Counted from the first letter of the stretch, positions 1-52,055 are shown. The stretch is 64,000 bases of DNA from Tubiluchus corallicola (GCA_030141605.1 JAQGDQ010000044.1:842001-906000); one strand, 5' to 3'. Made by a program: numbers and translations. Notes: generated by a model from the letters alone, not told the origin.

Positions 1-2813
1 AGTCTCATATAGAGCAAATTCGTGCAGTTTTGCTTGTCTCATTGCAAGATTTCAGGTAGTATAATATTAATTCAAATGCTTACTTTCCACAATATTTTTT
101 GTACAGGGTGTCTCAGAAATCACTATAACACTTTACATTTCCTGTATTTTTCAATAAGCAAAGCAAAATCTTTGAAAGTAATTCATACTGATGAACTGAA
201 ACCTTGAGAAATTCTTTTAGGCAAATTAGACGATAATCTGAAAAGACTACTGCTCGAGTAGGTTTTTTCTATTTTAGCCACCTTCTTCAAGGACTTCAAG
301 AGTTTTAGAGAACGTTACTGTGGCAAGTGGGGCATCTTGCATTGAAGAAGTCTCTCACAGCCCCTGAGTTGTGAGGAAGGGCTGCACCTTGTTGAAAAAC
401 TACATTGTTTTTAGTGCACTGCCGATGTGGTGCTCTAAATTTCCGCTGAAATTTTGACGTCATTTCTAACGCTACTGTCGTCGCCATAGCAACGGAGTTC
501 CGGTCAAAAACTCAATAAAAATTGCCCTAGACCCTTTTTGATTCGAGTAAGAGCTTACCAAGATTGGACAAAAAATCAAAATATATAGTGACTTATAGAA
601 GCCCTACAGATTAAACCCAGTTCAACCGTTTATTGGAAGAATTTACATGCGTGATATATTAGAAGGTATTCTTTGGACATTCTCCATCAAACGCCACTTT
701 TATCTACCACGCTAGTAGTCCATAAAACATTCATTTTGACTTATGACGCCACACAGTTCAGCTTCAGCTTTTCTTTTCGAGAACTTTTTCATTGTATATT
801 TGCATGTTTTGATAGGTGTAGAATGTCATGAGTGTCTCCAAATTCACATAGAACCTTACTGGTAGGTTTGCCCTACCATCTAAGGTAATTTAATTGAAAA
901 GGACTAGTGAAGGACTGCACAAATGTTTTGCGTAAACACGTGCGTCATTCAAAGTCTGTTTAAGCGTCGTAGAATTAATTGTGCATAATCACCCTAATTT
1001 TGTTAAGCAGTGCATGTAAGATAATGTTAACAGCTGTTGCTTCTATTGCGTAAGACATTCGTCAGCATATTTATAGATAATTTCAAGGACCTACTGCTAT
1101 GCACCACACTGCCACTAATTAATTAAATATTACTATATCTGGATTTGGGTATTTTCAGAAATCGTAGGTAACAAGCAAAGTGAAGCCCAGTTCAGGGTGC
1201 GAGCGTTCAGTGCAATAGAGAAGCCATAATCGCTGCCCCACATCTTGACTGCTTATTTCCGTCCTCCCACATCTTTTGCGTGCATGTGCGTGATGGATCA
1301 ATATGATGCTGCTCTGTGCCGAACGCTACCTGTTATCAATAAATCACTACTGTAGTTTCAGCTTATTGTTATTGGCTCGAAGAGAACTGTTGTCTGTGTG
1401 ACCATTATGCTGTACATAAATAGCAGGGGTCTTTGAGGCCATCACCAGATGTATAAGGTTGGAGGCATGTCCAAAATTAAACATTTATGCGCCTAATTCT
1501 AATGCAATCGTTCCAATGATCCAGTGCACAAGCCCCATAATTTTGTAAATATTTATTTATTAAATCAAGGCACCCGAAATACTGGAAATGTGAAAAATTC
1601 AACAATCTAATTATATCTGCTAGTGATTTATCGGGTGAATTATCATTTTTTTCACCAGTAATAATGAAACACGTGTCTGACTCTAGTTGACCCTGCATTC
1701 TGGTATCCTGCGCTCATCATAATGCTTCTAATTTTGTAGTTGTGGAAGAACCAGTAGCTAGTAATATCAACAGTTAGGTGTATTAGTCATGTTTTGTATA
1801 CATGCATATCATGTATACATTTTTCCTCGATGAACGCTAACGTTAGCTAAAAATTGCTTAGCTTGGATAAATTAAGAAAAACTATGCACCAACCTATGTT
1901 TGGCATTTATAAAGGCAAAATTACGATTGCTGGCATGTAATACTCGTAACTTGTGCACGTTCGTTCCAATAACCAAAGTTCACGTCTAAATTAAAAATAC
2001 GGTTACAAGCTTTCTTTATAAATCACTTGCCAGGTTTCCCGTTAATACGTGCAGTTCTGGCTGAACAAGACTGCATGTGTATTTGAACTCCACTCTCATT
2101 TACTCTTATCAAAACATTAGATAAAACAGTGATTTACAAAATTGTTGCTAGTGTTCTGCAAACATCGCTTAATAGCTTATTGCAGCGTACTGCAGTGCAC
2201 TTTGACCTGTTTTGTCACATCGCATTCAAGATAGGATCTTCTTTTTCTTACGCATAATTAGCGTTCCAAAATCTTCACACTTGCGCAACTGCAATAATCC
2301 TAGAAAAGAGTATTCCCCAGTTATCAGGGATTAGCTGAAAAAGTTCTGTTTTGTATTAAGACTGCAGATAGTTTGCAAAAAATTTGGGCAATTTCAAGAG
2401 CAGAGCAGGCGATGCGAAACAGCAAAAGCTATTTGTGTATTGGACTTGTTCATGGGAAAGCTCTTAATACATCATACGAAAGTAAGATCAGCGATGTTTT
2501 GAAATCACCCAGAAATTAAATAGTATTGCTCTCTAGGTCTACTTTATGTTCTCATGTCGACTGTGCAGAGTTTAGAGATTAATCAGTGAATTTCTGGTTT
2601 ATTAGACTTAAAATTAGTCCAGCATAAGTGATATTGTGGGCTAATGGTACATAAAAATCGTATAGTTTTACATTGCTTGATTGGAGAAACCCACTTTTTA
2701 CGATTGTCCAGTCATTATGCCTGAATTGCACATTTTTCTCCTTGTATTTTGTATTTTGTAAAGTAGTACATTAGTAAGTATACTATGAGCCTATATGATG
2801 CTTTTCTTTTTAG
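1..2813 (+). other. Calcineurin A first intron (3' part)
   Basis: This stretch precedes the first visible calcineurin exon. Apart from the mariner-like relic at 104-606 I see no coding signal, RNA gene or conserved element. The exon that supplies the first base of the codon split at 2814 is not recognisable here. Confidence 0.7.
104..606 (-). mobile_element. Degraded mariner/Tc1-like element
   Basis: The left end CAGGGTGTCTCAGAAATCAC (104-123) is matched in inverted form by the right end near 580-606, whose complement begins TAGGGCTTCTATAAGTCAC. TA dinucleotides lie at or beside both ends, as for TA-targeting elements. The minus strand at 305-487 still reads VVFQQGAALPHNSG followed by AVRDFFNAR. 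This resembles the FQQDGAPPH...VRxxLN block of mariner-type DDE transposases, but the aspartate after QQ is lost. At about 500 bp it is far too short for an active element, so it is an internally deleted, dead copy. Confidence 0.6.
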
Positions 2814-42203
<39,390 letters not shown>

Positions 42204-42423
42204 TATCAGGTACATTGTTTTTTGTTTTGTTTTTGTCGTAATTTTTTTCTCCAGGGTGGCAAAGAAGTTACTTAAGTTGAATTGAGTTCTTTGAATTTAA
42301 GAAATGAGTGTTTAGTCCAATACGTACAATGACACATAAATCTTATAAAGTACTATACTTTCTCCTCTTTCCCTCCCTCCCTCTCTCCCTTTTCTCCCTC
42401 TCTCTTCCTCTCTCCCTCTCTTC

Positions 42424-42454
<31 letters not shown>

Positions 42455-45400
42455 ACTCACTCTCTGTGATTTACTGTTTCTGATCTGCTAGTTTATAAAT
42501 TCAAAATGCATTTTACAATTAATATCTGTTTTATTTTTATTTGTTGCAGAAACTTTCATTTCTGAGTTCCGTTTCACGTCATTCTGGTCACACTTAACAA
42601 CACATGCACATTCACAATATTAATGAAATAAACAAAACAGATGTGGCATTCACTCGTGAAACATTACCAAGTATGGTCGAGCAGTGATGAAGCTACATCT
42701 GCCATCACGTACTGTGTTACTATGATCTGTTTTTTGTCTCAGAAAAGCTATTGTTTTGCTACGTTATTACGTTATTAGTCAGTTGTTGTTTTTGAGTTTT
42801 CACTATTTGTACAGTGTTCACAACACTATAGTTTTAACTTGTTGAATTTATTCATGTCCGTCATGCTGAATGCACAAGGCTTTTGATTCACATCATCAAA
42901 CTAAAGCATTTTATGTATAACTTGTTAACATCTAGTAATTTTTAGTTTATTTATTTATATTTGCGTGCAGCTACCTCATTATTTCGCACTTGTTTTGTAA
43001 CACAGTTTGTGAGTGGCTGGTATTGGGTGGCCCACTGGCCAATGGCCAGTCAGAAGTGCCTTTTCAGAATGTAGGCTGAATCAGCATTTCTGATTAATAG
43101 TTGTTAATAGCAACTGTCTTTAGTCAGTTAATTTTGACAGACATTACAAGAGTAGGTCACTTGTAAAATATTAGACAATTGAGCTGTGACATTGAATGTG
43201 ATTGGTTGATTTTGTGATCTGGAAACTGTATGATCAGCCACTGAACTTCATTTGCTATTTCATCATTAGTTATTATTATAAGTATTCTTATTGTAATTTT
43301 TCACCTATTCGCATGTGTCACCTTCCCCGTTCCCTTCAAAATGAGCTACTTCATTTCTTTCGACTGGCCAAGATGGAGCGTCTCATTTTGTCGAAGGGGT
43401 GTGACTGTTTTTTTATCATCACTTGGGTATTTAACTTACTTATTAACTTATTCATGGAAAACTAAAACAGTATACAAGGAATATTTCCATGATATTGTTA
43501 ATATTTCTTGCAAATGCATGCATGTTAATAAAGCCTTTCAGTTTATTAAAGGATTCTTTGTGATACTGGTGTAAAATGTCAGTTGTCACGGACTTGAGTG
43601 AACAATATATATATGTCTGCGAAGGTGGGTAGCAAGTTATTTCGTAAGTTGCTTGAATATGGTGTTAAAGAACATTTCTATGAAAGTACGAATTACCATT
43701 ACCATTGTAAATTTTCTAATTATATTTATGAATATAATATATAATGTATAATTAATATATTAAAACTTCCACAATGCAAGGCGAAACTGTGCACAATATG
43801 CGTGCCAGGCTTTCTCGTTGCTACTAGCAATGTATGTGTGCCTCGTGTGGAAATCTTTTTATCATTTTTGGAATAATATATTATTGGTATTGAGAGGCCA
43901 GAGATCTATAAACTGAACTTGTTTAATATATAAATATAAATGGATTGTTCTCTTGTTTGCATTTCTATTTATTTCTCAAATTTTTGATGAACTTGTTTTC
44001 GATTCTGATTTTCGTTATAAATTTTATAAATATTCTGGTCGTGTATGATGTCTTCTGTAAGAGAAGGTCTTGCAGGCTTGTTGCAGGAATTTAGCGAGTA
44101 CACTCGAACGTTGCACTCACACACTACACTCACAGTGCCGTTACCGTTTAGGTTTCTGTCTTCCATTGTGAGTATAGTGAAGTAACTAAGGCAACAGAAT
44201 TTGTTTATTACATAATTTTTAACCTATGCATTTTTTGGTGTGACGTGTATATGTGAATTAAATGTTCAGCATTTGAATTTTATACATGTTTTCCATCTGC
44301 TTTCAAGCTATTGTGTCATTGATATTGCAGCTTGTTATTTGGAATTTGATATTTAAATACTAGTATTTAGTAGTAGTGTCATACATAGTGTTTTTCTTGC
44401 TAACTTCTTAAGTGCACAATATATTGCCAGACTTCATCTTTAAATCGCAGATGAAAGCAGTAATTTCATGCCTGTGTATATACTTTGAATATTTTGATAA
44501 AAAGAAACAATTGGTGTACTAGCTTATTTTTAGCCAAACTTGTTCCGTTTATTCACACATTGTAAAATTTGTTGATTTATCATTACTTGCCTTTAATCTG
44601 CATTTCGTTGTGGTTACCTGTTTACTTTTATACTAAAGTTCGTTGTTACATATAAAGTTCCCACATGTAAGTGGGAATTGTACAGTTTATTAATTTACAC
44701 ATCAATTAGTGAAGCTGTCAAACTTGCCCAGTCAAAATTAATCTTTACTATCAAATTTTGTATATAGTTGGTTCATGTCTGAGTTTGGTTAGTATCCCAT
44801 TTGTGTGATTTTTTTTCGTTTTACGTAAACTTTACATTTCAAAAGACGTCATGTGTTCTGGCTATCCGCAGTGTAATAAATACAAGATTTTTTGCTTATT
44901 TTTTGCAATTTGAATGTTGATAGAACTAAAGTACTCTTCAAAATTCGTAGATGCTATTCTTGTGTGAATTTTACCGCAGTTATTATAAGTGCTTCATAGT
45001 GTTTATCTTTCCATTTTGACACTTTCTTATACTGTTCTTTTAATTAAATAAGTAATGTGGTTAATTAATCGCAAAAATCTCTCATTATCAAAAGCCTGAT
45101 AACCTCAGCTGCCTAGATTTGAGATAGTTTATTCCAGATAGTTTAATCCTATATTCCAAAACAATATAAGATTAGTTTTTATTTGGCAAATCTGGAGTAA
45201 AGAGTAGTAGCTAAAGTTACTTAAGTAATATCTGTTCCATGTTTAGTTTTATGAAGCTCTTCCAGATTACTTTGCAATCATTTTTGCATGTCAGCTTGAC
45301 TAGGTGCCTGTACAACTATGATTTGCTGAATATCAATGGGTGTTGAGCCATATGCTGAATTAGTCTGTGAAATTGTAGAGTTAATATAAAAAAGCTGAAG

Positions 45401-46880
45401 TACACATGGTTGTCTTTTTAAAATGTTAAGATTTTTCTCCTACTTAACTTAAAATCTCTTCTTTGTCTAAATCTAAAACACACAACTTTAAAATGATGTC
45501 AGTAAATTGTAATTTTATGTGTTTGCTGTGTTGATACTGATAATAACAATTACACTGTATAAAACGTTTAGTGCATGCTGTTGTTTTATTCTTGTTTATT
45601 TAAACTTTAACTATATTTCTGTGTTACAATAAATGAACTCAAAACAGAAAATGCAATGCCTTATATGTTTAAAATTCCTGGCAAGAGCAAGGGGGTATTT
45701 TACAGTACAATTCTAATGTTGTATATGATAGATATCATGAAGCAACATATTTTTATCATAATAGCTTATTGCCACACACACTAACATTTCTGGAAGTCAG
45801 TGATCAAAAGTTATATTACTGCATACCTAATTGCTCAGTTTAACAATATTAAATTATAAATCTACTCGTATTTTGCTTAATAAAAACTTTAATTTGCAAA
45901 CAATATGCAGCCAATAATATGCTAGAATCTGTTTTGTTTCTCGTGTCAAGTCAAACTCATGTACACAACCTTTTAAGATCACTCTCCACAGTAAGAACAG
46001 TGACACATGGGGACCTCGTGTTAAAATTAATGCTTTAGTATTTACAGTGAATTGCAGCTTTGTATTATGTATAACAAATAGATATCAGTTGTCAGAGTTT
46101 CACAATGTAGTGAAATGAAAAAGTGAACTCATACAGTATCATGCTGAGTGCATTTGATGCTGCTCATTGTCTAATAATCAAAATACGAGAAAAAATTCAC
46201 TAATAATTCTTGTTGCTGGTGTTGATCAAATGCACTAATCTTGTAATCTGATGTGACTTATCAAATGCACTTTCATTGTTTCTTTCATACACGTTCCTTA
46301 ATCATTGCCTTCTTTTTGGTTGTTAAATGTACGGTGTCATTTTGAGTAATTTATCTTACTTAGCTGTCCACATTGTTTTTCATTTGACAGGTAGTTTTGA
46401 TTTTTGTTAAGCGGCCATGCAATTTGTTTTTTTTACAGAAAAAGTGGCAATTTGTTAACATTCTACTTTATTTACTCTCATTTTATGTGTCTGTTTATGT
46501 GCGTAATGTATAGGTATTGTAAATTTTTTTCGTATTATGCTACTCTAATTTTTTTTCATTAAATTTCTATTTATGTGCAAGTTGCTGCAAATCTTTTAGG
46601 TGCTAATCGATGAAATAAAAGAAATGTTCACCTTCCATGCAAATAATTATATGTAAGTCTTAGTAAAATTAATAGTTGATCACTACAGCAATTTACCGTT
46701 AAAAATAATTAACAATGTTAATACTCAATTAAAAATTATTCGCAAATGAGCATAACCATTAACCAAGCCTAGCCCTAAGTGTCCAACGTGAGACTCGTCG
46801 TAAATATTCCGTCAATGTGTTACCAAGTGATTGGCTTTCCTGTTGAAGATATCCCGTAATGCTTATTGGGGAATCGCGAC
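42204..46880 (+). other. Calcineurin A 3' UTR and intergenic spacer
   Basis: A good acceptor (TTTATTTGTTGCAG) precedes 42550, so a 3' exon probably starts there. AATAAA hexamers occur at several places, including near 42627, 43529 and 46615, and the true end cannot be chosen from sequence. A CT-rich run lies at 42360-42465. The open frames at 43202-43574 and 43969-44166 have no recognised homology. Confidence 0.55.
42360..42465. repeat. CT-rich simple repeat
   Basis: A pyrimidine-only array of CTCTTCCCTC variants and (CT)n lies just after the calcineurin stop codon, in the 3' UTR or its intron. Confidence 0.9.
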
Positions 46881-46890
46881 GTGACGTGCA

Positions 46891-47055
46891 GAAATTGCTG
46901 AAATTCTAAACAATATTTTAAAAACAGGCACATTTCCGCAGGATATTCATAAAGGAATACTTATCCCTTTACCCAAGCCAGGTAAGAAACGAGGTCCTAT
47001 ATAAAATCTTAGACCATTGATGTTGCTTACACTACTATACTAAGGAAGATCTGTA
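46891..47055 (+). pseudogene. LINE reverse transcriptase fragment, N-terminal part
   Basis: The frame reads EIAEILNNILKTGTFPQDIH then KGILIPLPKPGKK, a stop, and NLRPLMLLT. This is the start of a non-LTR reverse transcriptase domain (the IPL.KPG...LRP block). It is broken by a stop and a frameshift and then interrupted by the minus-strand insertion at 47056-47701. It continues at 47707 with MLTRIYDRL. Confidence 0.75.
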
Positions 47056-47701
47056 CCGTTACCGTCGAAGGATAGAGGTTAAGCATACATAGCTTATAAA
47101 CCTCTCCACTCTTCCTTGTTTACTTTGTCAATATTAAGAATACATAATGGGTGGCGACACTACGATCACGAAGCGAAGCATAGGGTTTCTTGTTGCCATT
47201 GTGGCAACCTGGGGTCTATATATTTTTCAGCATTGTTTTTCCAAAATCTATGGAGACGAGACTTAAACTGGGCAGGATTGGGTGCTTGTATTACATGGTC
47301 AGGCAGCTTGTTCCACTCATTAATTACTCGCCTTGCGAATGTGAATCTTCTTCTGTTCCACCTTTTGGGAACTGTTCTCTTCTTGATTTTGTAGGAGTGA
47401 CCTCTGGTACCATGATATGTCTGTCGGTGAAAAAATATTTCACTGTTGATGGTTTCTATGCCTTTAAGAATACGGAATGTTTGGATTAAATCTTGTCTTT
47501 TGCGTCTGTATTTCAGAGTTGTAAGGCCGAGAATCTTAAGTCTTGCAACATACGGTAAATGAGAAATGGCAGGTACAAGTCTAGTAGCTCGACGTTGTAT
47601 ACTTTCAATTTTTCTTATCATGTCTTGACGATTTGGGCTCCAAATCACATCACCATAATCCAGAATAGGACGAACGATTGATTTATATAGTTTGGTCGCC
47701 A
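47056..47701 (-). mobile_element. CR1/jockey-type LINE 3' fragment inserted into another LINE
   Basis: The minus-strand frame (47166-47702) reads LYKSIVRPILDYGDVIWSP, then KIESIQRRATRLVPAI, EYRR-like KYRRKRQDLIQTFRILKG and RRVINEWNKLPDHVIQAP. This is the typical C-terminal end of CR1/jockey-group reverse transcriptases. A noncoding tail of about 110 bp follows. The 5-bp sequence CTGTA flanks it on both sides (47051-47055 and 47702-47706). Removing the insert rejoins the host LINE frame (LRKIC-MLTR). Confidence 0.8.
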
Positions 47702-47706
47702 CTGTA

Positions 47707-48981
47707 TGTTGACTAGGATCTATGACAGGTTACACACTTACATTCCAACAAGCCAAGCAGCATATCAACCAGGACGGAATACTACTGAATTAGTACAAGC
47801 CTGTAAATTACTAGCCGGAAAAGCCATCTCTTCTGCTGATTACTCAATACATATTCATGATCGATATGTCAAAGGCCTTTGATTGTGTGCGGAGAAAAAC
47901 TCTGCTATGCTGCCTGGAAGAAATCCTTGAACCTGATGAAATATACATCATAAGTATAATGTTAGAAAATTTATTAATTCAAGTCAGGTGTGAAGGGAAA
48001 TTGAGTCAGCCGTTTTCTACAGACAAAGGAGTACCTCAGGGTGACTGCCTAAGCCCTGTACTTTTCACTTTATATCTTGCCATAGCTCTCACTGAGGACA
48101 AAGTTATACCATTGAAAGACCTAGAAGATCACAACTACACAATTCTTGATCCTGAATTAATACCGAATGAAGTAAGACAAGAATGCAGTTACAGTTCTCT
48201 ACAAAGTAAGTCAACTACTATATCTATGCAGTATGCTGATGATGTGGCATGGATTACAAGAAACAAAGAAGACGTAGATGAAATAAAAAACTCAATAGAG
48301 GAGAAACTGAACAGAATGGATCTCATTGTAAACAAAAATAAAACTGAAGAGTTTCACATAACACGCCATGGTGATGAATCATGGCAAAGATGCAAGTATC
48401 TCGGTAGTCTGCTGACAACAGAAGACGACATATCAAGACGGAAGATAATGGCATTATCAGTTTACTCAAAACTTAAAAAAATTTCTTTGGAAACAAAAAT
48501 TAGAATATTCTCAGCCTTAGTTGAAACTGTATTTCTATATAACTCTGAGCTCTGGACATTAAAAGCAAATCATAAAGCTGAAATCGATGCGTTTCAAAGG
48601 CGAAATTACAAAAACATGTTGGGTATTAGATGGCCAAAGAAAATTTCAAACAAAGATCTATATGAAACAATAAAAGAAGAACCTTGGACAAGAAAAATAA
48701 AAAGACGCCGTTTAAGATGGATTGGGCATATGCTTAGACTACCTGATGATACTCCAGTGAAGATAGCTCTTCAACAAGCCATAGAACCAGCTAAAAAACC
48801 TGCAGGAGGACAAATGTTAACATATTTAGATTTTGCACAAAAAGATTTAAACACTTTAGCATTGATCCTTAGAAATAAATCTACTTGGGGCATTGCGGCG
48901 AGCAGGGAGTCCTGGCATAGGGAGGTGAACAGAATCATGTCACTGGATGTGTGATTCATTGGATCATGATGATGATGATGA
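47707..48981 (+). pseudogene. LINE reverse transcriptase, C-terminal part with (GAT)n tail
   Basis: After the insertion the frame resumes with MLTRIYDRLHTYIPTSQAAY. A frameshift near 47850 follows, then a 365-codon open frame at 47857-48954 with IDMSKAFDCV, GVPQGDCLSPVLFTLYLA, the catalytic QYADDVAW, KYLGSLLTTEDDISRRK and RRLRWIGHMLRLPDD. A short GAT/ATG repeat at 48966-48981 looks like its 3' tail. The endonuclease half is absent, so the copy is 5'-truncated. The sequence fits the RTE/RTE-X or R4-like part of the LINE tree; I cannot choose between them. Confidence 0.8.
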
Positions 48982-48984
48982 CAT

Positions 48985-49975
48985 AGAGGAATTACAAGAT
49001 GCAGAATGTACGATCAGCTGCCGTTTAGAAAAATATAATCTTAAAGTCAGCAATAGAAAGACTGAAGAATACCATATTCGAAGAGGAGGTAATTATTCAT
49101 GGAAATGATGTAAATACTTTGGTGGCTTGTTAGACACCGAAGCTGACATACAAAGAAGGAAATTTCTTACATTGTCTGATTATACAGATGTCAACGGTTT
49201 TTGAAAACAATAGACTGTCTCTTGAAACCAAAGCCCAGATCCTTTCATCTTAGTTGAATCTGTGTTTTTGTACAGTGTTGACCTATGGGCAATAAAATTT
49301 AAGTAACAGAAGGAAATTGGCACTTTTCAAAGACATCTCTATAGAAATTACTCGCAATTAAATGGCCTGACTGAATATCTGCTTTACAGTCTTTTTTACA
49401 ATGACATCAGGACCTAGAGTTCAACTCGTTAAGGTCCCTTCTCATATTCATTTTAAATTTATCGATAGCGTTTGATGATCAGTATAATGTGGTGAAGAAG
49501 AATCCTTGGAGTAAACAAATACAAGTAAGAAGATTGCTTTGGTTTGGTGGCAGCAGTGCATAATGCGTGGCATCAACAAGTGAGATGGGCCGTGTTATTT
49601 TTAGAACATAGCAGCACAGAAACGACGACGAACATATTTTAATATTCCTTGGTTCAAACGACTTTAGTCCAAAAGTCGAGCTCCGAACATCAAGATGGCT
49701 AGCATATGTTCTCTAATTACCAAGTAAAGCATAAGTAAGAATTGCCTTAAAGGAATCCTTAAAGAACCTTGCAAAAAACCATATGTCAAATGAAAAACAA
49801 CGTGGACAGCTAAGTAAGATAAATAAAGATGTTCAATAACTTTAACCCATTTATCTTTAGGAGTAGAAGAACTTACCGCACTAGCTGCAGATAGGAGTAG
49901 ATGGAATGCTCTAATGAATGGTAATGCCTCAATGTCTACAACAGATGGAAGAGACTTTGAAGACCATCTTTTATT
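48985..49975 (+). pseudogene. Second, strongly decayed LINE C-terminal fragment
   Basis: Right after the first LINE tail a related sequence restarts at the post-YADD region. It reads DIEELQDAECTISCRLEKYN, KTEEYHIRRGG, then after a stop CKYFGGLLDTEADIQRRKF, and later a PWSKQIQVRRLLWFGG-like stretch. There are many stops and shifts. It belongs to a relative of the upstream element and is much older. Confidence 0.65.
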
Positions 49976-49984
49976 TTAGAATTC

Positions 49985-50080
49985 TGACTGCCTAGTGGGT
50001 CACTGATTCAAACCCAGGCTCAGTGTAGTCAAGTTTGATACCAAAATTCAGCAGTTGAGGTTTTATATAAACACATTTTA
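49985..50080 (+). repeat. Possible tRNA-derived SINE fragment
   Basis: GATTCAAACCC looks like a B box. It is followed by GATACCAAAATTCAG, weakly similar to the body start of the SINE at 25684-25915. The A-box half is not recognisable. Evidence is thin. Confidence 0.25.
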
Positions 50081-51600
50081 TTTTTCATGACCTTTAGTAT
50101 TAAAAAAAATCTGATTGATAAACATTAGTAAGGAATTGTGCAGTTACTGTGTTTAGGTAAATACGAGGGTCAAGCACATATAAGCACATATTTAAAACAG
50201 TTTAAACAAGTGTCAGAAATAATGCTTGGGCCTTTATTTGCTTTAATTGTCTTCGAACATTGAGAAACGTCCAGCTGAGATTTAGTAGCGCTTAAACTGT
50301 ACAGACCGTGAAAAGAACCTACCGATCATTAAACTAGATCAGTGTCGTAATAAACTTGAATAATTTCCATTGTCAAATCTGTGGTGAAATTACAATCAAG
50401 GTGAATAAGGTAAATAACAAGTATGATTGATCTGCTCTCATCTGACCTACTAATTCGCGTTAATTAAGCGGTTCTTTAACATAATTGTGCTACGTTATTA
50501 AATATGAGAGTCGTAATTAGGTTTAACGATAGGCTATTTGATTAATTCCGCCTTAGGAATGAGTAAGTACTATAATATAATGTTCACACATTTACATTCA
50601 GATATCCACATTTTAACAGCGACAGTGCATCAACAACAATCTAGTGATACAAATGTTAAACTAAAACATTACTGAAAGTTTACGATTTTGTAGTTTTTAT
50701 AAGTTTCTGTGCTATATATGCCCCCATCCCTCCCACTCCTAGCATTCATCAGACATTTCAACAGATAGTACATATACTTCATATACATCTTCGTCATTGA
50801 TTGGGATTGTAACACTTCATTAATAAATATTTATGCTGGTTTTTCAAAATGTTTATTTGTAACATAGTATTTGTTCTTCATTTTTGTATAGTCATTGACA
50901 TAAAACAGTGCAATAGCTTGTGCATATGAGCTAGTAGTGTAATCAGTGTCTGCCAAATTGAAGCCTGACTCAGACCTGAATAATAAAAGACTGTCGAAAG
51001 GTGTTTAGGACGATTGCCTTATACAGAGGGAGAGGAAAGGGATTACAAAGTAGAGTACACAGATGTCCTGTTCTCATAAAGATCTGAATAATTAGTATGT
51101 AGAGTAACATTCGTTTCTGGCTATTGAAGTTTGCCTTTACAAATACGCTGTATCAGTTTGCTACACGACACAGATTACATGCTCACCCCAATGCTCAACT
51201 CAAACCAGCAGTATGCTAAGAATCCAGAAGTACATGCCGCATACACGCCGTACATACATAACATACGTTCATAGATAGAATACATGTGCACATAGCTCCA
51301 CAATTGATTACCTGCATATGTTATCACAAGTGGTATTTCCAGCGATTTAATTTGCTCATCATTATTTTTTGTCTGTTTATCATTACCATGCCCACTAGAA
51401 CATAAATATAATTTACATTTTTAAGTATGTCAACTTTAGAAATGTCGTGATCCACATAACAGCACCTCTTTGAACTTTTGGAAGTTTAAAATTAGAACAT
51501 TGCACTGAGTGCAGTCAGAGTGCAAAAATCAGGCTTAAGGCGTCTGAAATCATTAGGTGAAGTGTTAAATGTTTTAAGTTTTTTGGTAGATGTTTACGAT
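50081..51600. other. Intergenic spacer
   Basis: AT-rich sequence between LINE debris and the solo LTR. I see no gene, RNA or clear repeat. Confidence 0.6.
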
Positions 51601-51605
51601 CTAAC

Positions 51606-51960
51606 TGTTGTGGAGATCGCTGACGTCAAGTAGAATTGCACAGAACGTCGTAGAATGTTCTGTCGGGATGACCGCTTTAGCGTCTGGATTGTTCTCGAAC
51701 ATTTGTTCCAGAAGTTTCTGCAGTGCGCTATATAAGGCGAAGCAGGCTGCCGACAGGGGATCGCACGCAGATCTAACACGGACTTATACTTACGCATTTA
51801 TACTTACTTAAACGTTTTCCAGATTTTCACGTTTATTGTAATCATTTCAACGTTCCTTCATCTTTTGTATAGTAGAATTCTCGCTAAATAAAGCAGTTTT
51901 ATTTGACGGCGTGTTTTCTGGTTTTCTCTACGAGCCTTTCGAGAGAAACTAAACACAACA
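51606..51960 (+). mobile_element. Solo LTR of an LTR retrotransposon (355 bp)
   Basis: The element starts TGTTGTG and ends CACAACA, a perfect 7-bp inverted repeat with the canonical TG...CA ends. It is flanked by the 5-bp direct repeat CTAAC (51601-51605 and 51961-51965). Inside, in LTR order, are a CRE, a heat-shock element, TATATAAG at 51729-51736 and AATAAA at 51887-51892. There is no internal coding region or second LTR, so it arose by LTR-LTR recombination. It ends 95 bp before the PBLD start codon, in the same orientation. Confidence 0.9.
51621..51736 (+). promoter_or_regulatory. CRE, three-unit heat-shock element and TATA box in the solo LTR
   Basis: TGACGTCA at 51621-51628 is a perfect CRE palindrome. 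TTCCAGAAGTTTC at 51706-51718 is a perfect three-unit heat-shock element. Partial units lie just upstream (GAATGTTC near 51653 and TTCTCGAA at 51692-51699). TATATAAG follows 11 bp after the last HSE unit. The set is a plausible inducible RNA polymerase II promoter, firing toward the PBLD gene. Confidence 0.6.
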
Positions 51961-52055
51961 CTAACTTGTATATTAAGTAATACGATACAGACAACATACT
52001 AGATTAAAAATTTCTAGCTTCATATTTGCATTTTGTTTCTACTCAACAGACCAAG

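Noticed and set aside
305-487. Intact transposase gene on the minus strand
   Set aside because: Only a short motif remains, the catalytic Asp position is lost and the element is about 500 bp long, so it is described as a relic.
43969-44166. 65-codon minus-strand frame as an antisense gene
   Set aside because: It lies in the probable calcineurin 3' UTR region and has no homology, promoter or conserved motif that I can point to.
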